A stretch of 64,000 nucleotides of DNA, from assembly GCA_004431415.1 (NCBI GenBank), contig QPMI01000221.1, positions 1 through 64,000 on the forward strand, written 5' to 3'. Below the pieces are notes generated by a model, which was given only the letters and a program-made list of their open reading frames with translations, was not told the DNA's origin and searched no databases. Shown in pieces: positions 50,980 through 61,390 of this stretch. The position numbers and the translations under genes are program-made. Every line of letters begins with the position of its first letter. The first letter of the stretch is position 1. The DNA comes from Cyanophora paradoxa (Eukaryota; Glaucocystophyceae; Cyanophorales; Cyanophoraceae).

Positions 50980-52433
50980 ATGGAAGAGCCTGCGCGCACC
51001 GTTGTCTTTTCGGACATCGATGGCACGCTAGCGTTCTACCCCGAGCAGTTCGACGGCGCGGGCGAGCTCACAAGTTCACAGGACGGGCGCCCCGCGTACA
51101 AGTGCGCCCTCTTGATCTGCGGCGCCCGCTGCGTGGATCGCGCAGCTTCCGGTGACCGGGGGCGCGCAGGGATTTCGCGACGGGACGCACGCTCCCTTGC
51201 AAGGCACTGCCGACGTCCACCTCGAAAGCAGCGTACATCAGCGAGCGGTCCGTACATGCAGTTGCTGCGCGCAGGCGCCGATTCGCGACGCAGGACAATC
51301 GAGCTGGTGCGGGCTCTCCAGGCGCGCGGCGTCCTCTTCGTTTTAGTCACCGCCGTTCGTATCTCCACCTTCCTTGCAAGGAAGGTCCGTCCCCAGCATG
51401 CTGCGAGCTGCTCCACACTGACCTGCAGCTCGCCGCACGCCGCGCCGCAGCCGCTGCTCCCGCCCGCGCACTACGCTTGCATCGAGAACGGCGGCCGCAT
51501 CTTCAAGTACAATGACGCCAGTGCGCGGTGCCCTCGGCCGATTTGGAGCTCCTATCGTCCGCGCCGCTCACCGCTCGCTCGACTCTCAGCCGACGCCGGC
51601 AGTGCGTACGAGGAGGACGAGGAGTGGGCAGCCGCCCTCGCGCCGCACACGGGCGGGGCCCCGGGCGCGGAAGGCGAGGCGAGGGGCGGCACGCTGTGGG
51701 ATTTCCACCGCGGCGCCCTCGCCGCCGGCTGGAAAACGGATCACAAGAGCTACACCGCCGACTTCCGCGTCGACCTGGGCGCCAACCCCGGGCGTACCCC
51801 GGCCGACCTCGACGCTCTGCGGCGGGAGGCGGCCGAGAGGGGCATCGCATCCTCCCACAACCTCGGTGCCCCTTTGCGCTGCGCTGCCAGGCTTCCGGCC
51901 CTTTCCTCACCGTACCCCTCCCCAGGCAAGTGCGACTTCTACCCCAAGCAGTCGGGCAAGGTGTGTATCCATCCCCCATCCCACCGATTCAAGGATCCCT
52001 TAGGGGGTTTGCGCATGCAGGCGAACGCAGTGCTGTATCTGATGAGGAAGCTGGGGGTGGACCCCGAGTCCTGCCACGCTTGCTTCGACGGTGCCACCCT
52101 TTCTCCGATTCTAGCTCTCGGGGAAGCACGAAATAAACCGCGCGCCGCGCGCAGACGATAACGACGTGGAGATGGGCGAGGTGGTCGGGCGGGGCTGGCT
52201 CACGGGCTGCACGGGCGCCGGCGCGCTCCCGCCCTCCGCACCTCGCCCCCCCGGCGCGCCTCCCTCCGCGCCTGACGAAGGTGCGATCGGCGGCAGGCAT
52301 CGAGGAGGCGCTGAGGAGGAACCCGCGCTGGCGGCTGTCGCCGGCGCGCGGCCCGCCCGCCATCGAGGGCGTCCTGGAGGAGATCCTCGCATCCCTGCCG
52401 CCGCCCCCGGCGCCCCACGCCGCCGCCTCCTAG
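50980..52433 (+). CDS. HAD-superfamily phosphatase (plant/algal type)
   Basis: ATG 50,980 starts MEEPARTVVFSDIDGTLAFY with HAD motif I (DIDGT). Later exons give RTIELVRALQARGVLFVLVT (motif II region), ACIENGGRIF, EEWAAALAPHTGG, GTLWDFHRGALAAGWKTDHK, YTADFRVDLGANPGR, ASSHNLG, then GKCDFYPKQSGK (motif III Lys) and ANAVLYLMRKLGVDPESCHA. Two introns are clear: SGK|GTGTGT...CATGCAG|GCGAAC, and TTCGACG|GTGCCA...GCGCAG|ACGATAAC. The second recreates motif IV as CFDDDNDVEMGEVVGRGW. The last exon (SAAGIEEALRRNPRWRLSPA ... IEGVLEEILASLPP) ends with TAG at 52,431-52,433. All four motifs are intact, so the enzyme is probably active. The C1-cap layout resembles sucrose-phosphatase/Cof-like HADs; substrate unknown. 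It is divergently placed from the membrane-protein gene 250 bp away. Confidence 0.85.
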
Positions 52434-52920
52434 CTCGCCCCGCCGGACCGACCCGGTGACCCGCGCGACGGCCGCGGGGCGCCGTACTGCGGCATCGTTG
52501 CCGCTCCCTTCAAGTTCAATGAATTATGTATAATATCAGCGATTCGATATATATCCCGCGCGCCGGCGCGCGCGGCTGTGCTCCAGCTGCATGCGCGCGC
52601 GCAGCTGCAGCTGCAGCTGCAGGCTGCAGTGCTGAGCCGCAGTTAGCGCATGAGCAGCTATAGCTAGCACTAGCGCGTGCGCTCAGCTGCAGATGCAGCT
52701 GCAGCGCGGCTCTCAGCTGCAGGCTGACCAGTATGCAAGCTTTCTGTATACGTACACGTACCCCACCGAAACTCCACGGAGTCCACGCCGAGTCCACGGC
52801 GAGTCCACGGTCTCCACCGCCTCCGCGCGACTTCGCCGAGCATTGCCGGTGGGTGCATAATACTCGCACGGGCTCGGCAGCCGCGGCAGCACTGACTTCT
52901 CTGCTCAGCCCGGACAATTG
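52434..52920. other. Intergenic with CAGCTG repeats
   Basis: Between the HAD gene and the next plus-strand gene. A (gcagct)n-type microsatellite lies at 52,590-52,640 and again near 52,685-52,730, next to agtccacg repeats at 52,775-52,815. No gene. Confidence 0.5.
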
Positions 52921-52922
52921 CG

Positions 52923-54480
52923 ATGCTCAGCCGGCCGGCCTCCGCCGGCCTCTTCGCGCTCGCACCGCTCCCGCTCGGCATTCCTGTTCTCGCCGGCGCC
53001 GCCGCTCTCGCTCTGGCCGTCCTTCTCCGCGGCCCGAGCGAAAAGCACACCGCAGACGCTCGGGCTCGCGCTCTCCAGCGCGGCGATCCACTCACGACAA
53101 TTGTCTACATGCGGACAGGTTTGCGCCTGCTGTCCGGAAATCGATCCCTGACGCCCCGCTCCCTGCAGCTGCTCCCTCGAGCTGGCCGGAGCGCAATCTC
53201 CTGCTCCGCGACGCGGCGTTCGCTGCTGGGCAAGCCGTCGTTGCGCACAAGTGTGCCCCTGCCTGCGGCTGGCTCAGCCCGCTTTCTGCGCACGCCGCGC
53301 GCTCGCCGGGATGGCTGGAGCGGACACCGCCCGCCTCCGCGGGGACGCCTAGTGCTCTCCACTGCCTTCCTCACTTTGTCCCTGGTGCTATCTATCAGGT
53401 TCAGCGCCAGGCTCGTACAGCTGGTCACCGGCAACTTCGAGAAAGACCGCGCCGCAGGCGTCCGGTTTTTCTCCAACATGACCGCGGCGCGCCCTCGCCC
53501 TCGGGATCGCCGTCCTGCCGGGGCGCCGCGCATGCGCTCACTTTCGCGCCAGGAGGAGAGGATTGTCATGAACGCGGCGCGCCCTCCTTCGCCTCCCGGC
53601 CCGTGCTAAGCGCGCGCTCACGTTCGCGCCAGGCGGGGCCGGTGATGGTCGCTCTCCACTTCACGGTGCGGCCAGCGAGTTTGCCGGGCTCGCCGCGGGT
53701 TCTGACGTCTATCCCAGAAGGAGGACGCGCTGTCGATGCCCGAAATCTGGACCCCCGACGTGGAATTCGCCGCGCGGGCAATTGGCGCCGTGGATCCATT
53801 CAGCGAGCTCCCGGACCTGCTTCTTCCTCCGAGGCCGCCCTCCCCCCACCGCCGCCTCGCGACCCGCCCGGTGTCGCTGGCCCGCCCGGCGCGCTGCCCG
53901 TCGTTTCGAGCCGCCGACGGGTCCCGCAGTTCGAGGAAGACTCGCTGGAATTCCAGCTGGCGTACTCCGCGTGGCGGCATCGGGCCGTTGAGGAGGGGCG
54001 CGGCGCCCGGCCGCTGGAAGCCTACTTTGCGAGTGAGTCCGGCCTGGGCCGCAAATGCGCGGCCCAGGCCCCGCCCGACTCGCGTGCGCGCGCGCGTGCA
54101 GCGCGCAGGGCTCTCGAGATCCTACGCGAGGGCTGGCCGGCGGTGAGCCCGCCCGCCCGCCCGCCCGCCCGCCCGCCCACCCGCCCCGCCGCCCTGCCTT
54201 TCGCTTGGGCACGCGTGACCGCGGGCCCTCCGCCTCGGCGCGCGACAGGTGGTGGCGCTGACGCAGGCGCTCTTCCAGCGCCGCGCCCTCGGCGGGCAGC
54301 AGGTCCGCGCCCTCCCGCAGGCCCCCACTCCGCCCCGGCCGCCCACGCCGGCGCGTGCAGGCGACGGAGCTGATCGAGGTCGCCATCGCCGGCGCGGCCG
54401 GCGCCCCGCCGGCCCGCCGGGACCGCCGCCCCAGTGCGCCGGCGCCCGCCGGCGACAGAGCGGCCGGTCGATACGAAGAA
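52923..54480 (+). CDS. Putative membrane protein gene, unidentified
   Basis: ATG at 52,923 opens MLSRPASAGLFALAPLPLGI, continuing into a hydrophobic segment (PVLAGAAALALAVLL) typical of a signal or membrane helix. A second hydrophobic stretch lies near 53,355-53,430 (LVLSTAFLTLSLVLSIRFSA). Further on, in other frames, PEIWTPDVEFAARAIGAVDP and FSELPDLLLPP (53,738-53,835) and RVPQFEEDSLEFQLAYSAWR (53,915-53,980) look like exons. RALEILREGWPAV and VVALTQALFQRRALGGQQVR follow. Boundaries are not settled and a Pro-rich (cccg)n run at 54,150-54,185 is intron-like. No domain recognised; one gene or two is undecided. Confidence 0.45.
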
Positions 54481-54844
54481 AGGCCCATCGCCCTCGCCTC
54501 CTGAAGCCCGCAGCCTAAAGCTACCTTCCTGCCCTTTGAGCCAGCCACTGCCCGTCTGTAATTATGAACAACGTCAACCTCCTCGCTGCAGTGCAACATG
54601 GGCAATCTCATCATGTCTTAAAAGACAATCCCTGAAAAGCAAACGGACAACTTGGCAAGTAGCGGCACTACCGATGATACGCGAGCGCGGGTCTAACCGG
54701 TCGAAGCACATATATACCTATCTTGCCCCAGATCTAGATGGGGACGCGGCTCAGGCACACGGAAGGGTCCAGTACAGGGCAAGCGTTAACGTCCAAGACA
54801 GCGGAGCAGCGTGAATCAGTGAACATAGAGGCCCCCGACGGGCC

Positions 54845-57240
54845 TCATTCGACGCTCCGGGGCCTGTTGTCGAACTGCGCTCGCAGCGCCTGGTGGTTCT
54901 GGTCGAACTGCGGGCCCGGGGGTATGGCGTTACTGCAGCGGGGCCTCGGCGGAGGGGGGCACGGGTCGCGCACCGGCGTGACGTGGGAAGTCTCGTAGGG
55001 CGTGGGGCCGGAGACCTCGTCGACGCGGAGCGCGGGGGCGGCGGGGGCGTCGAAGTGGTGGACGGGGTCGTACTCGGGGCCCTGCGGGGCGCGTGAGCGG
55101 CGCGGCGAACGAGCGCGAGGGGGGCGGGGCCGGAGGGGACCTCCTCGACGGTGGGGATGATGGAGCGCGGTTGCTGCCCGGGCGCCGACGAGCGCCGGCT
55201 GTTCGCGAACGACGCCGCCTCTGCGGGGCGCGGCTCGGCGGGGGCGGGGCGGGCGGGCGGGGCGCGGGGCGCGGGGCGGCACCGTGGGCCTGGGCGACGA
55301 GGGCGGGGTCGGGGATGTCGGTCATGGAGGCCCGCCGGAAGGTCTGGCTCCGGATCACCGACGGCTTCGGCGTCAGGCCTGCCCCCGCACCCGCACCCCG
55401 TGAGCGCCCCCCCTGGCGGGGCGGGCCGGCGGCGGCGGCGAGGAGCCGCACCGGCGCCGTGGGCGGGGCTGATGGTGCCCGGCCCGAAGCTCCGGGGTTG
55501 CGATATCGAGCTCTGCGGCGCGCCGCGTCGGCAAAAGAAATAGCGGTCCGGGAGGCTGTCGGTGCCGGGGCGAGGTCTCGCCTGGCGGGAGAGTCCGGTG
55601 GCGAGGGGTACGGCGAAGGAGGAGGAGCGGGAGAGGCTCTTCGTGCGCTCGATGACCTGCGGGGGTGCGGGGTTCGGCGCGGGCGCGCCCGCGGGGTCCA
55701 GGGCGGCTCACGTCGGCGGGGAGAGGGGTCGTCTGCGGCTTGGGCGCCGTCGGGTCGCGCCCCTTCGACGGGACCTGCCGCGTACCCGCTCGGGGGGTAC
55801 CGCAGCGCACGGGGAAGGGAGCGGGGGGGTACGGGGTACCGCAGTATCGAGCTCCTCGATCGCGTCGCGCAGGCGCGCCTCGAGCTTCGAGCTGCTGAAG
55901 CTGCGCGCGCGCTTCGGCGGCGGAAGGGGAAGAAGCCCCCCGCGCGGACTCGAACCTGATGTCCACCACGACGAACTGGGTCAAGTCTCCCCAGTCCTTG
56001 ACCTGGGGTAGGGGGCGGTCAAGGGACGGACACGGCGTGGGGACAAACCGGCAGGGAACGCCATCAGGGGCACTCAACGTATTTAACCTGAGGTAGCGGG
56101 CATTCAGGGGGGTGGGGAAGGGGGGGGAGGGGGGGGGGGGAAGGGAGGGGAAGGAGGCAGCGCGGACCTTGTCGTACATCTGGCGGGCCTCCTTGAGGTC
56201 GAGGCGGTCCTTCCAGAGCTCCTTGACGAAGTCGGCGGAGGCGAAGTTGGGCCGCTCCGGCGCCTCCCGCACCACGTCGATCAGGTACGTCTGCGCCCGC
56301 CCGCCCCCGAGCCGCTCGGCGCGCGGCGGCCGGGCGGCCGAGGCGGCGGCCGGGGGGCACCTGGACGACGTCCAGGAACTTGAGGGGCTCGATGTCCGTG
56401 AGGGCGTTGTTCTTCATCGGATCCTGCCACCCGCGTGAGCCGCACGGAAGTTGGCGCCGCACGCGAGCGGCCGGCCGCCGGCGCGGTTGCTCGCCTTGTC
56501 TGCGCGGGGAGGGGCATGGCGGTTAGTTGGGGGGGCGGCGCGCGGCGGCCGCGGGGCGGGCGAGCGGCGAACGCACAGAAGATCCAGTTGAAGGGCCCGC
56601 CTGCAGGGCGGGTGCGAGTGAGCGGCGGGCACAGGAACGGACGCGGGGCGCGGGGCGCGGGGGCGCGGGGGCGCACCGAGGAAGGCGGTCTGCTCGTGGA
56701 TCTTGACCTGCTCGTGGATCGTGCCCCGGCTGCTCGAGAACGCCAGGAAGAGGGGCTTGCCTGCAGACACGCCGCTGCGTCGGCCGCGGACGCCGCTGAC
56801 CGGGCCGGTGGCGCGTCCGCTGGCGGACCGGCAAGGTACTCGACGCGAAAGAGGATGCGCTCTCGGAACGTGTTGTTCGGGTTAAATACATCTGTCGTGT
56901 ACTGCGCCCCGCTCAGCGCCAGCCGCGGGGGTGCCTGAGAGCCTCGGAGAGGACGTACGGCGACGCCCTTGTGGATCTTACTGCTCTCGTTGGTCAGGCC
57001 GCGCTCTATCCTTCTCCCAACGACCCGAATGCGGTGCTCTCCGAAAGTGCACCTGCGCGGCAGGCGGACACACAACCTCTGATCAGCAGCCGAGGGACTG
57101 GATTGTCAATCAGACGAAGCCAGGATCGCACCCTTCGACGCCCAGGTTCTTGATCTCATCGATCTGCGCCGCTACGTCTGAAAAGACCGTGGCGGGCCCC
57201 GCGACCCGAACGCACGGCGTCGTGAACTTGTGTGACGGTG
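54845..57240 (-). CDS. Multi-exon gene of unknown function
   Basis: Minus-strand exons in order: HKFTTPCVRVAGPATVFSDV then AAQIDEIKNLGVEGCD (57,230-57,115); PRLALSGAQYTTDVFNPNNT then FRERILFRVEYLAG (56,930-56,840); GKPLFLAFSSSRGTIHEQVK then IHEQTAFLG (56,765-56,680); PFNWIFCAF (near 56,595); WQDPMKNNALTDIEPLKFLD (56,425-56,365); PERPNFASADFVKELWKDRL then DLKEARQMYDKV (56,260-56,165); VKDWGDLTQFVVVDIRF (56,000-55,950); LEARLRDAIEELDT; LTPKPSVIRSQTFRRASMTD; GPEYDPVHHFDAPAAPALRV. The last frame ends at 54,845. Introns are short and G-rich on the plus strand. The first half looks like a beta-rich domain and the tail is proline-rich. I do not recognise the family. Confidence 0.6.
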
Positions 57241-57244
57241 CTCA

Positions 57245-57800
57245 GCATGGCGGCTGGGCGCAGTAGCGGACGTCCTTTAAGCGTGATGGACCGGACTGAT
57301 ACTGAGGCGCTGCTGGAGCCGGTTGAGAATCGAAGTCGACCGCGCCTCCGTCTTCGGAGGTTGGGGCTCGAGGGGGCCGGGGGGTACGAGCGCTAGCTCT
57401 GGATCGACGCACGAGGCGCGCTCATGCAGTCGCGGCTGGCGCTCTGCGATGGGCTCCGCTTGCAATTGTTCCAAGCGTGCGGTATCGCTCGAGCTCGAAC
57501 TGTTATCTCGGAGCTCGCCGCAGCGCTGGCGCTGGCGCCGCGGCACCCGCGCGCGCGCGCGCGTTCGCGTTCATCTAGATGGTCTGTAAGCAAATGGACC
57601 GGGAGTACCAGCCGACGTTAATTTTTTGATTTGACGACGCGCTCTGATCTGGACCCTGGAGCCGCTGCGCAGCGTTCGGGGGATCCGATGATTGGGATGG
57701 ACGAGAGGAGGATGGGCGCCGGCCGAGGTCCGGGATGCCCGCAGGGCAAAGACTCGGGGAGAGAGGGGGAAGGGAGCCAGGCAGGACGGCCGAGCCAGCC
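57245..57800. other. Intergenic or uncertain exon
   Basis: Both strands have open frames of 80-90 codons over 57,280-57,590, and neither has a recognisable domain. The minus frame (ARLEQLQAEPIAERQPRLHE) could be a first exon of the gene at 54,845-57,240. A gc alternating run lies at 57,550-57,570. Confidence 0.3.
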
Positions 57801-58069
57801 CGCCGGCGCTATACAGCCTCGCCGTAGAAAGGTTGCTCGCCAAGGGGCTTCTCGCAGCCCTCGAGGCAGCACTTGCCCTGGGCACGCAGTTAGACGAGGG
57901 GTACGTAGATGTTGAGCGCGCGGGGGGGGGAAGGGTGGGACCACACCTGAGCCTGCCACTCGCGGTGCCTGAGCCAGGAGCTGCTCGCCTTCCCCTCTAC
58001 GCTCCTGACAAATGCAGAGGCCATTTAGGGGGGCGCACAGGGCGGGAGCGGGGGACACGGACGCGCCTG

Positions 58070-59196
58070 GAGTCGCTGGCGGAGACGTGGGGGATCACGA
58101 GGAGGCTCAGCGGCTTCAGGCCGCGCTCCCCGCGGGTTCTGTTGATCGCCTCGCCGCCGGCCTCGGTCTCCTGGCTGCGGGCACCGTCAGCTGGGCGCCC
58201 CTCGGATCTGCGTCCGGGGAGGGCCTCGGAGGGCACCTGACGACGAGGCACTCGAGTTCCGCAGAGACGGTCGTGGGCCCGTAGGGCTCTTCGAGGCGTA
58301 TCATCTGCCCGCGCGACGCGTCAGCGCCTGGCGGGGCGCTGTGGCTCGACGCCGGCGCGCCTCGATCTCGATGTGGGGCTTGGAGGAGCGCAGGAAGGCT
58401 CTGACGCGGGCCATGCGGAGCTCGACCGGCTCTATGAGCGTTTTGTGTTTCTTCTTGCTCAGCATCGCCGGCCCGTCTGCGCCCCGCTCAGAAGAGACGA
58501 GGGGGCAACGGCAGGCGCCTCGCGGGCCGGGGGCGCGCCCGTGACGCCGACGTAGATCTTCTGCGTGCATGCGAGCGCGGCGACGGTGAGGAGGAGCTTG
58601 TGCCCGTTGTGAAGCCGGTCGAACGTCCCGCCGAAAGCCACGGTCCGGAAGGCCGGCCAGCGACTCGAGGACGGCGCTGGCTCGTGCGGAGCGATGGCTT
58701 GCGGTGTGCGCTCGACTCGCACGGGCGCCAGACCTCCGCGTTGCCTTCGCTTGCCGTTCAGAGCGTCCGGCGTGAGTTCTGTTGGGATGTCGCGCGGCGG
58801 TGTCAGACAGCATCGGGGGGCCGCCGGGGTTGCGCTGCACCTGGCACGTATCCGGAAGGGCAATACACGATCTCGATGTCGGGATGCAGCTCCAGACCTG
58901 CCATGGGGTCCTCGGGCGTCGCAGCGACGAGAACCCTGACATCGAGCGCGGGCCGGGCAACGATTGCTTGGCTGTAGCACTCCCCAACGAGTCGCATGAG
59001 CGCATCAAACTGTGAGGCGCACGTCAATCGCTAGGGGCGTCGCGTCGTGGACGCGCTCGCTTACCGGCCCGTCACGGAGCGAGCTGGAGAGGCAGATGGA
59101 CAAGCGATCGGCGGAAGCCGCAAGGGCCACGTTCAAAGCGGCTCTGCTTGCCTCGCCACCGTCCGGCAGCACGGCGCACGCGTACGCGCACTGCAT
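58070..59196 (-). CDS. COASY: Phosphopantetheine adenylyltransferase (CoA synthase type)
   Basis: The start is probably the methionine at 59,196 (MQCAYACAVLPDGGEASRAA). An N-terminal region follows (FDALMRLVGECYSQAIVARP; DVRVLVAATPEDP; HPDIEIVYCPSG) of the kind found before the PPAT domain in animal-type CoA synthase. The PPAT core starts FRTVAFGGTFDRLHNGHKLL with the nucleotide-binding T/HxGH motif (near 58,630-58,570) and continues TQKIYVGVTG. Further exons give LLSKKKHKTLIEPVELRMAR, VRAFLRSSKPHIEIE (58,460-58,355), IRLEEPYGPTTVSAELECLV (58,300-58,240) and SQETEAGGEAINRTRGERGL, KPLSLLVIPHV (58,175-58,080). The enzyme makes dephospho-CoA from 4'-phosphopantetheine and ATP. The last exon (perhaps SNLSTARLYSAG, near 57,830) is uncertain and no dephospho-CoA kinase domain was seen. 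A one-base frame change occurs near 59,020. Confidence 0.85.
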
Positions 59197-59384
59197 TAGA
59201 AGTGGTTCCAGAGTCCAGCAGCTCGACAGCTCAGGGTGTATACTCAAGAGATCAAGAGATCAAGAGAGTCAAGACGCGTTGCTCGAGCTATCCAGCTATC
59301 TGGCAAGTAACCTGCAGCCGGAGCAGCCGCTGCAACGGGATGGAGCGCGTACCCGTTTGTCAGGGGGTACATAGAACCAGCACA

Positions 59385-60610
59385 ATTTTCAGGCGAAGCC
59401 TCTTTCAGGCAAAGCCTCTTTCTCAAACCCAAAAACCGACGATCTAAATTCCTTTTTTAACCTTTTTTTCCACTCAAGATCCCCCCTGCTTAATAATTTC
59501 CGTGTCGCACTCCCTCGAGGCAGAATTAATAATTCTGCCTCGACACGGACGCGATTGCTGCTAGTCACTCAGCCACACGAACCCCCACAGACCTCTCTAG
59601 ATCCATTTTTAGCGTCGTAGCTGCCCTAAGACGACCGCTCCCCCGTAGGCATCCCGCGAAAATCGAATTTCCCTCTGGATCAATTCCGGTACTTAACCTC
59701 CGACAAATGCAGTCCGAGTCCGAAGGTGGGACCCGGTCCCGCCCGGTCCCGCGACGAAATCGCGCCAGGGACGCCCCAGAACGATACAGAATGACGCGCG
59801 AGGGCGAGCGCATCGCACTCCCTCGAGGCAGAATTAATAATTCTGCCTCGACACGGACGCGATTGCTGCTAGTCACTCAGCCACACGAACCCCCACAGAC
59901 CTCTCTAGATCCATTTTTAGCGTCGTAGCTGCCCTAAGACGACCGCTCCCCCGTAGGCATCCCGCGAAAATCGAATTTCCCTCTGGATCAATTCCGGTAC
60001 TTAACCTCCGACAAATGCAGTCCGAGTCCGAAGGTGGGACCCGGTCCCGCCCGGTCCCGCGACGAAATCGCGCCAGGGACGCCCCAGAACGATACAGAAT
60101 GACGCGCGAGGGCGAGCGCATCGCCGCAAGCTCGATTTCGGGCGCCGTCGACGCTCCAGTGCGAAGAGTCGGCCGAAAATTTGATCCGGCCGGATCCCCC
60201 CTGCTTAATAATTTCCGTGTCGCACTCCCTCGAGGCAGAATTAATAATTCTGCCTCGACACGGACGCGATTGCTGCTAGTCACTCAGCCACACGAACCCC
60301 CACAGACCTCTCTAGATCCATTTTTAGCGTCGTAGCTGCCCTAAGACGACCGCTCCCCCGTAGGCATCCCGCGAAAATCGAATTTCCCTCTGGATCAATT
60401 CCGGTACTTAACCTCCGACAAATGCAGTCCGAGTCCGAAGGTGGGACCCGGTCCCGCCCGGTCCCGCGACGAAATCGCGCCAGGGACGCCCCAGAACGAT
60501 ACAGAATGACGCGCGAGGGCGAGCGCATCGCCGCAAGCTCGATTTCGGGCGCCGTCGACGCTCCAGTGCGAAGAGTCGGCCGAAAATTTGATCCGGCCGG
60601 TTCCGGCCGG
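59385..60610 (-). repeat. Large repeat unit E with nested tandem duplications
   Basis: Same family as units A-D, inverted. The end ggcgaagcctctttcaggca leads into tctcaaacccaaaaaccgac. A segment of ~306 bp (59,512-59,815) is repeated next to itself, and a longer one (~405 bp) again to about 60,600. Three copies of the 25 nt palindrome, the gatccatttttagcgtcgta block and ggtgggacccggtcccgccc therefore follow one another. Confidence 0.8.
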
Positions 60611-61390
60611 TCCCGCGACGCGCGCAATCCATGCGTACTGGCGCGCATAGACATAGCAGCGCCTGCGCACCCCCGAAATCCGCTTTTCGGAGCCGGAAGA
60701 GCGCAGGAAGGTACCCGACGGCAAAAATTCGATCCTAGACAGGCCCGGAGATCTTTCCGCGCGCCCACGCCGCGGCGCATGCGCGGAACGATAGCATAAG
60801 CATTTGAGATGTAGACAAAGCATTCCGCACGCTTTACAGATGCGCCGGACCGCGGGGACCCAGCCGACCCCGAAAATTCGATCCTTCACGGACCTGCACA
60901 TCTTTCCGCGCGCCCTCGCATCCTCACGCGAGCGCATCGCTACAGTATTCAGTTGAGATCTTTTTAAAGCTTTTCGCAAGCTCTGCGGGCGCGACAGGGC
61001 ACGAGAACCCAGCCGACGCAAAAATTCGATCCTGAACGGGCCTGCACATCTTTCCGCGCGCCCACGCCGCGGCGCATGCTCAGAGCTTTCCGCGCGCCCT
61101 CGCATCGTCACGCGAGCGCATCGCTACAATATGCATTTGAGATCGTTTTAAAGCTTTCCGCGAGCTCTGCGGGCGCGACAGCGCACGACAACCCAGCCGA
61201 CGCCAAAAATTCGATCCTGGCCACGCCTGCACATCTTTCCGCGCGCCCTCGCCTCCGCAGCCCCGCACATCGATGCTATATGCATTCGCTGGCCAGTCGC
61301 TGAGTGCCCTATAGGCCTACTGTGACAGCCGCGAGGGCGTCCGCGAGGCTTCGCCGTACTTAGTGCTCCGCAGGAGCACGGATCTTGTCT
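60610..61390 (-). repeat. Satellite-like subunits and end of unit E
   Basis: Subunits of ~145-155 bp with the core aaaattcgatcct and acctgcacatctttccgcgc alternate between two types. One contains cgatagcataagcatttgag and the other catcgctacaatatgcattt. The unit closes with actgtgacagccgcgagggc and the gtgctccgcaggagcac hairpin near 61,362-61,380. Confidence 0.75.

Noticed and set aside
52733-54373. One uninterrupted 546-residue protein on the plus strand
   Set aside because: Its first part lies in a non-coding, repeat-rich stretch, and the protein-like segments are in different frames. A spliced gene starting at 52,923 fits better.
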